The notes below the pieces were generated by a model. It did not search any database and was not told where the DNA came from. It worked only from the letters and a program-made list of their open reading frames with translations. A program made the position numbers and the translations under genes. A DNA stretch of 64,000 nucleotides from Eumeta japonica. Its lineage: Eukaryota > Arthropoda > Insecta > Lepidoptera > Psychidae. How positions within the stretch are numbered: the first letter of the stretch is position 1; every line of letters begins with the position of its first letter. Where the stretch lies: the NCBI GenBank assembly GCA_005406025.1, contig BGZK01001341.1, positions 1-64,000 of the forward strand. Reading direction: 5' to 3'. Below, in pieces: positions 10,960-21,885 of the stretch.

Positions 10960-11345
10960 CAAATACCTCGAATTGACCCGTTTGGCAGCCGGACTCGATC
11001 TTGTAACGGCCGCTTTCGTCCCGACTCTGAATTATCGCATGCGCGCCTCCGCCGGCGTTTGAAAGCGTTTACATTGTTCGACGTCCGTGTCATATTAATA
11101 GCCCACGTTTGCGGCATATTTTAAACATTACCCGTGCATATTAATACGGAGCCCTCGACGTGTGGCCCCGGGGCGGCCGCGGCGACGGACGACCCGAAGG
11201 GATCCGCGAGCATCAAATCGCGTATCGCACGACGAGGGTCTTACGTACGGTAAAACGCACGAAACTCTGCCGCTGTGAAGTTAGTCACGAAAGCGTGGCA
11301 ATGGCGTAAAACAGAAACGCGGAGTAGAAGAAGTAAGGGTCGGGG
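10960..11345. promoter_or_regulatory. GC/CpG-rich island, candidate cis-regulatory element
   Basis: A strong island with GCGCGCCTCCGCCGGCG near 11041 and GGGGCGGCCGCGGCGACGG near 11169-11187, separated by two CATATTAATA blocks (near 11089 and 11138). The mix of CpG-rich sequence and TAAT-type cores resembles arthropod enhancers and conserved non-coding elements. A 101-codon minus-strand frame (10812-11117) crosses it but has no domain and is rejected as a gene. Confidence 0.35.
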
Positions 11346-12539
11346 AGCGTAATACTTGCGTATTGAGTCATTCGCAGGAAATTCAGAGCGGCAGAGTTTA
11401 GTGCGTTGTACCTTTGGTTACATGTGATCTGTTAGCGTGGTTCTCGGCTCATCAGACACAATTTTCATATGCAATAAAAATCAGGATTCATTGTAATAAT
11501 CTAATCAAAATAATCTAACTAAAACAATAACGCTTATTCTCAGTTGTGTAGTACGGCACGTGATGTGCGTATTTTTCCGTCAGTTTTGATGTACTCAGGA
11601 ATTTCATCATACGACATACGGTTCTTTGCATCATACGACTTAAGAATCTGCCTTACTTCACCTTTTACTTTCCCTCCAGAAGCGATGCCGTAAATATGCT
11701 GAACACTAATACATAAACTCTTCGTCGAAATGTCACTGATTGATTATTGATGTACTAAATCAATAGCTCTTTTCCATACAACGTGCGAAAGTTAATTATA
11801 GTAACATGTCATTATATATCATCTTTATTCTAACGCATTACGCTCTTTTATTTTTCAATCAGCATATTTCAGAGAAGACGTCAGTAATATGAAATTTTTG
11901 TAAATTACAGGTTGTATGAGAGATATTGTCGATTCTTTTATGGTGCCGTAGATTTCCTAATTTTAACATTTTGAATTGAATATACAAAGTCTTAATTTCA
12001 TATAAGGAAATAAATATGACATATAAATAAAATTGTAGCATATTTCTTCTAGACAGTGATAAATCTTATTAAATTATTGTTTTTAAAATCGATTAAAAAA
12101 ATAACGAAGCTATCAGCTATCAAAAATTTACTATCTCCTACTTAGAAAATATTAAAAAATGGAGTTCTGTGTGTGCGTAGTGTAGGAACGTTAACGATCG
12201 ACATCTGTGTTTTGAAATGTTCAAAGACGTAGTTTAGGATATTTTCGCATATTTACTATCTTTTCTGTTATTTGAAATGATTACATGATTATAAATAATT
12301 ATAAACTAATAAATTCGAATGTAGGACACCTTTTAATTATTGACTACTAATTTATAATAACAATTTTAAGGGCTAATTATTAATTTCACAAAGTATCCAT
12401 ACGCCGTTATTACTTAAATAATGCGTGTCAATTTTAGAGTTCTGTTCAATTGATAATAGTATATATCACGAAAATACGTTGATTTTCGAGCTCGGTCGTG
12501 AGCGTTATTAAACGAATTTTTTTATATTTCAAATAAACA
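11346..12539. other. AT-rich intergenic stretch
   Basis: No coding frame above 60 codons, no repeats recognised. Confidence 0.5.
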
Positions 12540-12755
12540 ATAATGGACGTCCGCCTTAAATTTCACCTCGGCCTGCGCTGTACCCAATTCCGTGCACAAT
12601 CCAATCTTAACCCCACCTTTGATGTGCACGATAGTGGGGGGCGCCGCTTGTTTGCGGACGGCCCGGCCCGCCTCGGCCGGGTGCCGCTTTGAGAATACGA
12701 ATTAGGCGGCGGCGAGCTCAAAAGCTAAATAACTGAACAAAGGGTTAACATCCAC
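12540..12755. promoter_or_regulatory. GC/CpG-rich island, candidate cis-regulatory element
   Basis: Contains GGGGGGCGCCGCTTG near 12636 and GGCCCGGCCCGCCTCGGCC near 12660, then AAGCTAAATAACTGAACAAAGGG just downstream, whose GAACAAAGG fits a TCF/LEF-type WWCAAAG core. No frame of coding length. Function inferred. Confidence 0.33.
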
Positions 12756-12929
12756 CGACGGTGTAATAACTACAAAATTAATGAACAGTTTTCCTATCTT
12801 ATCTGTTTTCTTATCGAACGCGTGTGTGATCGAATGAAAAAAACTAAGTGTGATTGTAGTAGGACACGCTGCGCGAACGCAGTTCGTCGCGCTGTTCGAT
12901 AATTGATATTAATTGTAAATTTTGTTGAA

Positions 12930-13570
12930 GGGATTTAAAAAAAAAGCAAGAGCGAATGAGGTACCTTGAGGATTCCGTACAAACATAATTACAATATGTT
13001 TTACATCAAAATTCTCGATGATTTTTATCTCTTTTGACACCCACACTGGCGAGATATTTGTCCCGGAAATTCTAAAATTTGCTTAACTTTTTTTTTAAAA
13101 ATTACGGTTTTCTTAAAAACGACCGAATTTTAGAAAATCTTTAAAATATATAGCGCGAAGTTAAAAATTGTTCTCCCGTATATTGGTCTATATCACAGTC
13201 CACGCTCTGTTTGAAAGTTTACATTAGTAATAATAAAAGAATATTTTATCATATGATAAACCTATAAATTATCAATTTTCTGATGTTTTTCTTTATTTGT
13301 GCCATGGGAGCTTTCGTCTTGGCAAAATTCATATTTCTAGGTCAATGGGAAGTAACTCACAGGTTGTGATTTACTCGCGAGATTCAAAATATAAGGCATA
13401 AATGGCCTCATTTTAGCCGTATTTTTATAACGTTGACTTAGGAGCTTGATCGTTTGCAGCTTCAAAGGGACGTAGACAAGTATTTCATTTTAATTTCAAC
13501 TTGATACATCCACCCGTTCCCGAAAAAAAGTATCTTAATATAAGGACGGACAGACGAACAACAAAGTGGT
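12930..13570 (+). repeat. dispersed repeat, 'AAGTGCGAG..GGTTCCGTA' family, near full length
   Basis: Starts with AGCAAGAGCGAATGAGG, then TTGAGGATTCCGTAC, and continues through landmarks shared in order with the copies at 48.0 and 51.9 kb: CTCGATGATTTTTATCTC, 'TATAGCGCGAAGTTAAAAA', 'GGTCTATATCACAGTCCACG', 'CTTTATTTGTGCC', 'AAAATTCATATTTCTAGGTC', 'ATATAAGGCATAAATGGCC', 'ACGTTGACTTAGGAGC', and GGACAGACGAACAACAAAGTG at the end. No coding capacity. From memory this is a very common non-autonomous repeat in moths; its class is not settled by anything visible here. Confidence 0.75.
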
Positions 13571-13739
13571 TTGTTTAAAATCATTGCATAATTTTTTTTG
13601 TGTATTTTTTATAATTAAATATTACACCATTTATATTACAACGTTTTATTTATTTTATAATTTTCTATAAATATACATATCAATGTTATAGAATAAAAAA
13701 AATGCTTGTGCATTTTGATGTTCTATTTATATAGAGACT

Positions 13740-13859
13740 ATTGAAAAGAGAGTGCAGTGCGAGTGGACTTTTCACTCTCTCTCTATATCTCTTTATTTTC
13801 GGGTTGAATTTAATTTTTTCTTTTATTACATTATTTATGCTTTTCGCTTTACTGTCGAT
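13740..13859. other. short spacer with CT-rich tract
   Basis: Contains TCACTCTCTCTCTATATCTC near 13773-13792. Nothing else. Confidence 0.4.
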
Positions 13860-14280
13860 TTGGGCAAAGATTTGGTGTTGGTTATTGTGTGACGATTGAC
13901 AAGCATGTCTATCAATTATTGTCTGTGACTGCTGGTGGAGGGACTTCTGTCATTTTTGACGTGGCATGGGGTGCATCAGTCGAGGTGGCCGGGAGCGCAT
14001 CCGTTGGTAGTTTTAATACTTCTGACACCCTAGTGGATGTAAGTGTTTGCACGTTCCTGAGGAAATACCCGATTGCCATGGAACGTATATAGAAATAACA
14101 AAGTAACCATTTAGCGGACTAAAATAAAATATTAACACTTGCCAAGTTTTCGATATCTGTCCATGCTCTCGAATCAATATTTAATTCGTTTTATGACAAT
14201 TCGTGATGGAAGAACAGATTCGATAATCAGCGGAGAATTGCATGCTTCATGTTCCTGTATGTCGCAAGCAAGCGTCTAAT
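13860..14280 (+). mobile_element. Penelope-like element, tail-only copy
   Basis: Aligns in order with 7695-8131: GACAAGCATGTCTAT, 'ACACCCTAGTGGATGTAA', 'TTAGCGGACTAA', 'AACACTTGCC', 'TCGAATCAATATT', 'TCAGCGGAGAATTGCATG' and the terminal 'GCAAGCAAGCGTCTA'. The coding end and the left inverted arm are absent, as expected for a 5'-truncated copy. A 67-codon frame inside (13889-14092) is a by-product of the tail and not a gene. Confidence 0.68.
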
Positions 14281-15339
14281 AATGAATTTCTGAGAAGTAA
14301 CCCCATATACAATAGAATATAACTCGTTCGAGTCCTGACGGTAATATCGAATTATGATCAAAATTGTGAATTGTTATCAAACAATAAACTTGTATATAAA
14401 AAATTATCAGCCAGTGTTTTTTACTGTTTTGAGGATATCACTCGTGAGGAGATCGTCCTGGCTTTAATCAGATAATTAGTCCAAAATCAGTATGCAAAAT
14501 TTAAACTCGACTCACAGAGTGACATGCACGTGAAATTAATAAGCTGCTCTGCTTACAAAGCAATATTGTAATATGTTAATGCAGTTTCCCTTGCCGTTTT
14601 CTGCCGTAGCTCCATTAATTTAAAATTGGCAAATATGGTTCGCTATTAAAACAACTGTATCATCTTTTGTTACATGAAACAATTGAATCACGTTATACTT
14701 TCAAAATAAATAGAGAAATTGAATGAAAAAGAAACGTTTCACGAATACGTGGAGCTCAGGCCTGTACCTTGTACTCAAATAATTTAAATTGCCATTAATA
14801 AACTGTAATGTTTTTCATTATCATTTTGATGTATTTTAGCATAGTTATTTTGTTAAATCTATTGAACATCTAATTATAGGTAATACTTGATTAAAAAAAT
14901 AAAGATGGCGTTAATGATATAATAAACATTCACGGGCGAGCATGTCTGGCGGACAAAAAGGTATAGAGTCATACGAATGAAAAAAAGATAGTAGTGCATT
15001 TTCTGTATTTTAATATAGACTTTATATTGATTGAAGCTTATTGAAGATTCAAGGAATGCTTTAAAATTATAACTGTAAAACTCAACATACTCAACAGAAC
15101 ATAAAAAAATATATTAAAATCTGTGTTCATAAGTATTTTTACATTTTCAACTTATAAACTAATCAGGGATGAAAAAGTTTTTCCGTTTTTATTATGTTAT
15201 TATCTTTTATGTTAAATTTAAATTGTGATTAATAGGCAAAAACTTTCGGAATGAACATATTATTAATAACGTTTTTATACAAAAAAAAATTAAAAATTGC
15301 AACTTCATTTTTTTTCATAAATCGATAGATTTTTATTTC
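14281..15339. other. AT-rich intergenic stretch
   Basis: Nothing recognised. Confidence 0.5.
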
Positions 15340-15512
15340 ATTTTTGTAAGATATATGCAAAGTGCAGGCCCCATATGAAACATTTCTTTTGTCATGTCTG
15401 TACTATTATTTGTAGTATGTGAATATAAAATTCACATACTACAAATAATTATATTATTAGTGTGTGCTACTGAAGCCTGTGCCTTTGCATATATTTCAGG
15501 TTGTATTGTCGT
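15340..15512. repeat. large palindrome with a perfect 20-bp central stem
   Basis: The centre is a perfect inverted repeat: ATTATTTGTAGTATGTGAAT (15405-15424), a 5-nt loop, and its exact complement (15430-15449). About 45-50 bp further out on each side the pairing resumes: ATATATGCAAAGTGCAGGC (about 15351-15369) against GCCTGTGCCTTTGCATATAT (about 15476-15495). The intervening arms have diverged. This is the shape of a palindromic miniature element or of an old inverted duplication. No coding capacity. Confidence 0.75.
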
Positions 15513-16339
15513 CATGCGATTTCAATGAAATACGTAACAAAGTTTTGCTTCAACCTTAATAAAATTTCCTTGTGAACGTTTCATACAATACGTTCAATAG
15601 CGATTAACTTTTTGAAACAGCTAAACAGACTGACAAAAATTAAAAAACTGGAGCTATTATTTTTTTCTTTCAATTTCTGCTTTATCGCTTGCAATCAGTT
15701 TTTAATGAATATATTTAGCATAGACACGCACTCATTCTACTATTTTATTACATGCAGATTTATTACATTGTCACGCACGCACATGTACACGCGCAGACAC
15801 AAATATATATAACACTACTGTACAAGGTTACAAGTTACTGTGCAAGGTTAGCAAGTGCGCCTGCGTCAGAGAACAGATAGTTCGAGTTTTAGGCCCGATG
15901 TATACTTTTTTAAGCAACAGAGGATATAGTGTTCAAATTTACATACCAAAAAAGCTGCACTAGAATATTCAAAGGCACGTGAAGTTCTCAACACGCATCG
16001 CGCTTGTGAGGACTTTGACACAGTGTCCTATAATTTGAAAAGACAGACTAGAAAAATGAAGTGTGTCGTTATACGTATTTTTGGTAGATTCTGAAATCAA
16101 TTATCTTGTGACTCTGTGGATCATAACAGCGTTGATTACGAAAAAGAAAACACATGACATCAGAATGGTCACTGTTTAATCTTTCTTTCTTTTCTCAAAC
16201 TATACATACAGTTAAAAAAACAGATTAGGATAAATCTCGTTTCATTTGCATGTAACGGGAAATCAATATAGATGTAGTATCACATCACATATATATAGTA
16301 ATATAGCGTGATAACAATATTGATGCAAAAATAAGGCGA
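15513..16339. other. AT-rich intergenic stretch
   Basis: No gene. A 66-codon frame at 15612-15812 is hydrophobic, AT-driven and unsupported. Confidence 0.5.
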
Positions 16340-16795
16340 GGAACCGCTAACCGCGCACTTGGCCGTTTTTTAGAATTTCATATCTAAAGAGTACCAACCT
16401 AGACCCCATTACTATTACTAAGGATCCGCTATTTATCTATCTATCCGTTCATTTATCAATCCGTTTATGAGTCAAAAGTTTGTGTCTTTTGAACAGTAAT
16501 AGGTAGACACTTTAAATTTTCATAGAGTTATGATCACTATCGTTGTTACAACAGCAAAGAATAAGAATAAAATAAGGTTTAAAATTAAAGGGAGTTCCAT
16601 AGAAATGATGGCGACTATGGGAATACAAATAAACGTCTAATTGGTACAACTATAATGTATAATTTCGAGTAAACCAACAAATAATAAAAAACCGGCCAAG
16701 CGTGTATAGGACTCGCGCTAATTTTTTACAGACCATTTAAAGTAAATACGTAATGTTAATTATCGTACGGAACACTTCGATCACAAGCCCGACTC
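16340..16795. repeat. decayed 'CCGGCCAAGTGCGAG'-end repeats
   Basis: Two ends of the same type face each other: GCGCACTTGGCCGTTTTTTAG at 16353-16373 (minus orientation of the family start) and AAAAAACCGGCCAAGCG at about 16686-16702 (plus). Between them, the ordered landmarks ATCTATCTATCCG, GAACAGTAATAGGTAGACA, AATTTTCATAGAG, TTACAACAGCAAAG and GGGAGTTCCATAG are those of a related repeat that I recall from moths. GTACGGAACACTTCG with CCCGACTCGCGCTTATCC at about 16765-16804 closes it. Nested or paired insertions are likely; exact borders are not clear. Confidence 0.55.
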
Positions 16796-17165
16796 GCGCT
16801 TATCCCCTTTCATAACGCACGAAGAGCGCATACTTAATGACGGCACCGGGCGCGGTCGCGGCACTCGATCGCGCCGGTCGGAAATAACGCCGACGCCGCC
16901 GCAAATAGCCGCAGCGGGCCGCGGGCTCCCGGAATAGCCGGGCGACGCAACCGCCGACCCTAATACCGACTCTCCCAGCGCTGCCGGTGCCGCGCCACGA
17001 CGCCGTGCCAGCGGTCGATGTCTGTCTATCGAACATCGGAAATGAGCTCGGACGAAATGCTCCCGCTCACTCTCTTTCTCTGTTCCTCTCTTCTTCTCTT
17101 CCTCACTCTGTCCGTCTTTCTGTTCAGTTCGAGAATAGTAAGAGTCCCCCTTTCGCAGGGGGAAG
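16785..17165. promoter_or_regulatory. largest GC/CpG-rich island, candidate cis-regulatory element
   Basis: Nearly 200 bp of very CpG-rich sequence (16838-17000) followed by a pyrimidine tract (about 17066-17126) that ends in TGTTCAG and then a small GC hairpin TCCCCC/GGGGGA (17145-17163). The pyrimidine tract plus CAG resembles a 3' splice site, but the following 40 bases have no supported exon. Overlapping frames on both strands have low complexity (Arg/Ala-rich) and no domain. A promoter with a non-coding first exon or an enhancer are both possible. Confidence 0.35.
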
Positions 17166-17344
17166 CTGAAGTTATTTCATTTCATTCCTATATATAAAAT
17201 TGAAAATGTTATAAACCGAATAAGAATTTATCATATAAAAACTATAGTAGCGGGAGACGGGCGAAATGCTCGATAAGTCAGGACTTCGAGACCAAAAAAT
17301 GTGTCTTTATTTACACATATAATCTAAATCTGTCAATTTTATAG

Positions 17345-17625
17345 AAAAAAATGGTGTGTGTCAATTCCGACGCGCGACTGGAGTTTACTCCTTAAATACG
17401 ATCGTCTTGAAAACAAAATATCTATAACGGCAATTGAAGGTAAATACATCCGCTCAATTTAAACTGAACGCGTATATTTTCTTCAACATATTCATGTTGC
17501 TCTGAAAGGCAAGATAATAACGACTTCACGTTTCGTTAACACTCGATTTGGCTTCCCATCCAATCGCTTACCGCGGTCTACATGTGAAAATCAACTTTTA
17601 AAAGAAAGAAGCTTCAAAAAAAATT
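17345..17625 (+). repeat. duplicated segment, copy A (partner at 20.2 kb)
   Basis: Shares ordered blocks with 20205-20695: GTGTCAATTCCGACGCGCGA with CTGGAGTTTACTC, 'TCTTGAAAACA', 'GGTAAATACAT', 'CATATTCATGTTGC', 'AACGACTTCACGTTTCGTTA' with ACACTCGATTT, then 'CCGCGGTCTACATGTGAAAA'. Internal spacing differs, so insertions or deletions separate the copies. No coding frame. Probably a dispersed non-autonomous element. Confidence 0.68.
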
Positions 17626-17799
17626 GATTCCTCTGTTACCATCATCATTATAATCAGAATTACTGTTCAAGGAGTCATAGATTTAAGAACTGAAATTGAT
17701 ATTGGATATAAATTACGCTTTATGTATTCTATACTGTGGACAACTCGATTGCACATAAATATACCGGCTCAATTATTGAAATGCCACTCTTTCTGAGAA

Positions 17800-18008
17800 T
17801 ACAAGCGCGAGATGACAGCTTTCACCATCCCGTTTCGTTCAGTGAATGAGAGTTTCGGTGCCCACTCTCCCTTTATACCCGGCATGAGATATCCTATTCC
17901 CTTTCAATAAGCCAACAACACACTAGTGACTCTTCTAGGGTTGCGAGGGTCCATGGACGGCAGTGATGATCTACTCCGTGATGGCTTACTTACCCGTTTT
18001 CCTCTCGA
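17800..18008 (+). repeat. dispersed repeat, CATGGGCGGCGG-core family, copy 4
   Basis: Complete order of blocks: 'GCGCGAGATGACAGCTTTCA', 'TTCGTTCAGTGAATGAGAGT', 'GGTGCCCACTCTCCC', 'AGATATCCTATTCCCTTTC', 'CACTAGTGACTCTTCTAGGG', 'TCCATGGACGGCAGTGATGA' and a 'TTACCCGTTTTCC' tail. Confidence 0.78.
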
Positions 18009-19218
18009 ATATTCTATAAAGTAGAATATTAAAAAGTATATAATTTATCGATAAAAAATCAAACATTTTCTCGCCTTGGCCGCCCCTGGCCGCCCGCCTG
18101 CGCACGTGAATGTAATTGAACTCTGAGAAACTCACGTTCATAGCACCAATCATTACATTCGGCATGTACAATTAAATAGACTAGAACAAGACAAAAAATC
18201 AGTATTGCATTTTTTTAAATACAGAAAATAAAAATAGAAAAATAACAAATGAAAGTATACCAATTAAAACAATATCTTAACTTGGCTTTTAAATGGGGCT
18301 AAAAACAGAAAATTCGCCTTGTCCAATGTAAATAGATGTGTTTAAATACCAACTGACGTATTTTCACACTTTTTAACTTCCTCCGTAGTCTAAATCCACT
18401 TTAAGTTCCAGTTTCCGACCACGCAACTGGTTGATTTGTAAGGTGTACAAAACAATAAGAAAGTAAATAATTTATCCGAATAAAATGTCGTTTAAAGAAA
18501 AAATGTTAATAGCCGCTCTAACTCTGTTATTTTTTTTATGACAGCAAAAAAAAAAGTCAAGAGATCATTTATTTAAGTTCTTTTTTCTAGGTCATAGCAT
18601 TTTTTCAAGATCTTAATGAAACGTTTTGTTTTTTTTTCTATCTATATCGAGAGGTTGGAAATAAAGAACAATTTCCGTTAATGTTTTTTCGATCTCTCAA
18701 AGTATTTATATCAAAAATTCCATAGCTGGTCTTAAAATTTTTACTTAAAGGTAATTTTCGTATACTAAAAAACTCGCGAGAATATTGATACAAGGGCATT
18801 ACAACGACATAAAAATAGAATTACAATTAGAGTAATTACAAATAGAAATACAAATGTAATAAATAAAATGGCATGTACATATAGCAAACATGAAAAAAAG
18901 AGAAGGACAAAGTGTATCTTTAACATTAATAAGCATATTAAAAATTTAGCTCAACAAAGGAATTAAGTTTGTTATTTAATAAGAATACCAGTAAATGAAA
19001 GTTTGTAATTATTCTTAAGAATGTCCTTAATAGTAAATATATTAAAAAAATAATCTTTATTTTTTTACAAGCTTTCATTTGACTTGCCGTGTAGTATATG
19101 TGAATCAAATCTTAGAAGATACTTTAGAATTACTTCTTGACTTTTGATTTGACTAAGATTTGGCACGGTGACAATGAAATAATATGGTACCACGGATCTG
19201 ATTAAATGATGTAACCGG
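18009..19218. other. AT-rich stretch with a short GC patch
   Basis: 18070-18110 holds GGCCGCCCCTGGCCGCCCGCC followed by a CACGTG E-box; it is too short to class with the larger islands. The rest is AT-rich with nothing recognised. Confidence 0.45.
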
Positions 19219-19625
19219 AAGGTTAGCATAGGAACTCCTAAACGAAATTAAATAAACCCATGGAGTTTATGTTCATTTGTCTTGTCTTAACAAGCAATCT
19301 GGTGCTACAAGCTATCCAGGAACTAAAGATGAAGCGGAAGGTGGCTAAAGGAACTGTGTAATATAACCACGCATTCCTATCGAATTTGCGGTCATTTTTT
19401 TTGTCTTAAGAAACACTCAAGTCCTACAGGATACCTAGGTTTTGAAAATGGAGAGTGAAGTGAAACATAGAAACTTCTGAACTAAACTAGATAGACCCGA
19501 CATGTTAGGGTTGTTTAATTTGGCTTGGTAACTATTCTTGACTTTCCAAGGTCTGGCGATGGAGCTGGAAGGTAGTCAAATTAACTCTGTAATAAACTTG
19601 CAACCATATAGAGTTTTGGTTCAGT
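19219..19625. repeat. diverged tandem array, ~120-bp unit, 3.5 copies
   Basis: Units begin at 19219, 19338, 19458 and 19569 (periods 119, 120, 111). Each opens with AAGGTTAGCATAGGAACT-like sequence (AAGGTGGCTAAAGGAACTG; AAGTGAAACATAGAAACTT; AAGGTAGTCAAATTAACTC), has a GTCTTAACAAG..AAG..CTACA..AT.CC.AGG middle, and closes with GATG(A/G)AG..GG. Unit identity is low, so the array is old. The sequence just before 19219 (GATGTAACCGG) looks like the end of a further unit. No frame is open through the units. Confidence 0.65.
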
Positions 19626-19629
19626 TCGC

Positions 19630-19716
19630 AATTTCAAAAGCTTGTAGCGCAAATACAAAATAGAAAGAGGAATTTTAATTAAATAAGTTTCTTGCGCGCT
19701 ACAAGTTTTTGAAATT
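19630..19716. repeat. inverted repeat with 21-bp arms
   Basis: The left arm 19630-19650 (AATTTCAAAAGCTTG then TAGCGC) is the reverse complement of 19696-19716 at 20 of 21 positions. The arms enclose 45 bp of AT-rich sequence. It directly abuts the end of the ~120-bp tandem array. A miniature inverted-repeat transposon is the simplest reading; no clear target duplication was seen. Confidence 0.72.
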
Positions 19717-20204
19717 ATTTGGTGTAATAGAATATCAGTTAAAATTGTATTTATTTATTTTTCAGTGATTATCCTAAAACCGTACCTATATAAGTAGATA
19801 GTTTTATGCAGGATTTTTATCGATCTATTTTGTTATATTCACCTATATAAATAACATTCATCGGCACAACTCTTGCATAAAATTATTATTTTTGTTTAGT
19901 ACCTCTGAACTTTTAAAACAAAAGCTTGTTTAAACACGTTTTTTTATTAACATTTTTTTGTTTGTGCTTTAGTTTTGCGTTTGCGCATTAACGGCTCGTC
20001 CGAATGTCTATTCGTCAGAGAATATTTCACGTGCCGGTATTAAAGAATAAATTTCAAAGAACCTTATTTGAAAGCTTCAAGATTCAACTTATTTTCATGA
20101 CATTTTGCATAGATGATATTATTCAAAAACCCTGTGCTACACAATGGAGGTATATATGCTATAAATTATTTGTTAATAGGCACCACATCGATTGACACAA
20201 GGAA
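19717..20204. other. AT-rich intergenic stretch
   Basis: Nothing recognised. Confidence 0.5.
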
Positions 20205-20697
20205 AACATGGCGCGTGTCAGCTCCGACGCACGACCGGAGTTTACTCGTTAATAACGATTTTCTTGGAATATATACAATAGGCAAAAGGGGTAAATAAAC
20301 GCAACTCTTATATGTTACTGAAAGCGGTTTTATACTTTTTTGCATATTTATTTCTACAATATATTACATAAATTGTGCTACATAATAGAACTTTGATGTT
20401 TTAAAAAATACACATAAAACTATTTGTAAAATTGTTGCTAACGTTTAGCACCCTATACATCGAAAGCTTGACTTATCCCCCTTAAAAATAGAAGATATAT
20501 GAATCAGAAATGGAATAAAAACACCCACGTTCAGTATAACATATACGAATATGTTGCGCGGAAGTGCTAATATATAACAGAACGACTTCACTTTCGTTAA
20601 CACTCGATTTTACTAGTGACAAAAATTTACATACTGCGGACTATGTACGAAGATCGATTCTTTGAGGAGTAAACTGCAAAAATCCTCTGAATCATTT
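20205..20697 (+). repeat. duplicated segment, copy B (partner at 17.4 kb)
   Basis: Opens GCGCGTGTCAGCTCCGACGC then CGACCGGAGTTTACTCGTTA, and later has ATATACGAATATGTTGC, AACGACTTCACTTTCGTTA with ACACTCGATTTT, and ACTGCGGACTATGTACGAAG, all in the same order as copy A but with about 210 bp more between the outer blocks. The longer spacing suggests copy A has an internal deletion or copy B an insertion. Confidence 0.68.
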
Positions 20698-21715
20698 CGC
20701 ATATAAAATCGATATCCGCCGGATTTGCTTTTAGATGGAAACGAACGGTGAAATAGAATTTAATTCTACGCGAACACAGGCTACAACAATAATCTTGTGT
20801 TATTAAACGAGCAACATTTGTATATACATTTGTTTTGCTCGAAACAACGTCAAGCTTTATCGCTTTAATCCGATTTGTGGATTCCCTTCCGACACTTAAA
20901 ACTTTGTGGTGGCGCGAATTTATGTTTTGTTTATTGCAATATAGAGCTAAAGGTCTAATTGCATACAGGAAACTCTATTTAAAATGTAATCTGTGAAATA
21001 GGTTGATGTCCTTTCTAGTGCATAGGCACAGTGGGTAATGTAATTATATTTTTAATTGACCAAAGTTATTTTTCCCTCCTCGTTTCGAAAACTTAGCAGC
21101 TATATACTACGAGATGAGCTTGGAAAAATTGTGGGGACAGATAGCGACCTCGATAGCTGTCGGGGCAAAGTAGTGAGTTAAACTCAGAGCGTAAAAATTG
21201 ATTTACGTCATTACATTAATTCTTTATTTTTTCTTTAAAAGAAAGGAAAACTTGTTGTTATGAAGGCAGGAAGTTAAAAAGGAGTTGAGCTTATATCGTT
21301 CCGATACTTATAAACGATATCAGATTCCCGTGAGATGATTTCACATCTGATGAACATCGATTCATCAGTCAATCACATTTTGATGGAAAATACGAAATTT
21401 CTCTGACATTATTTATTTCTTTCCCAAATCGCTCTTGAAAACATAATTTATTTCCTTTCGAAATCTATTATAATCTCTGGGCGACTCGTCGCCTACGGAA
21501 CTTTTTGCATAGCGAATAATAAAGTAACTCTGCCTCATAACAATACAGCTAAGACATTCGAAGTAAGATCGAACAAGATATTGCTCTCAGCCTCAACAGT
21601 GTTAGGGGCCTTATTATCTAGTTAAACCAACCCTAATGCAGGACAAAGTTCGTTCCCCAACTTTACTTGTTAGATTTAAGTTGGTGCCAGAGGAACTCCG
21701 TTCGGACCTTTCTTG
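20698..21715. other. intergenic, nothing recognised
   Basis: No coding frame, no repeat recognised. Confidence 0.45.
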
Positions 21716-21769
21716 TTATTATGGGACCTTGAAACAAATAGGTTATTATGGGACTTTGAAAAGAATAGG
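21716..21769. repeat. 27-bp tandem duplication
   Basis: Two adjacent 27-bp units (21716-21742 and 21743-21769), each starting TTATTATGGGAC and ending AATAGG, differing at three positions. Confidence 0.85.
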
Positions 21770-21885
21770 TTGCTTTTTCTGTAGTCCTTACAAATAATAT
21801 AAGTTAATAATGTTTTAAAAAATACAACAGTTGGAATCAATGCAATGCGCAATGCACAATATTATTATGAAGCGGAATTACTTTA

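Noticed and set aside
10812..11117. 101-codon minus-strand protein
   Set aside because: It crosses a CpG-rich island where stops are rare, is Arg-rich then hydrophobic, and shows no recognisable motif or exon signals.
13889..14092. 67-codon small protein rich in Val/Ser/Gly
   Set aside because: It lies wholly inside the Penelope-like tail, which is non-coding in the other copy.
16800..17169. Host exon in the largest island
   Set aside because: Low-complexity Arg/Ala-rich frames on opposite strands; the CAG after the pyrimidine tract has no supported exon or downstream donor.
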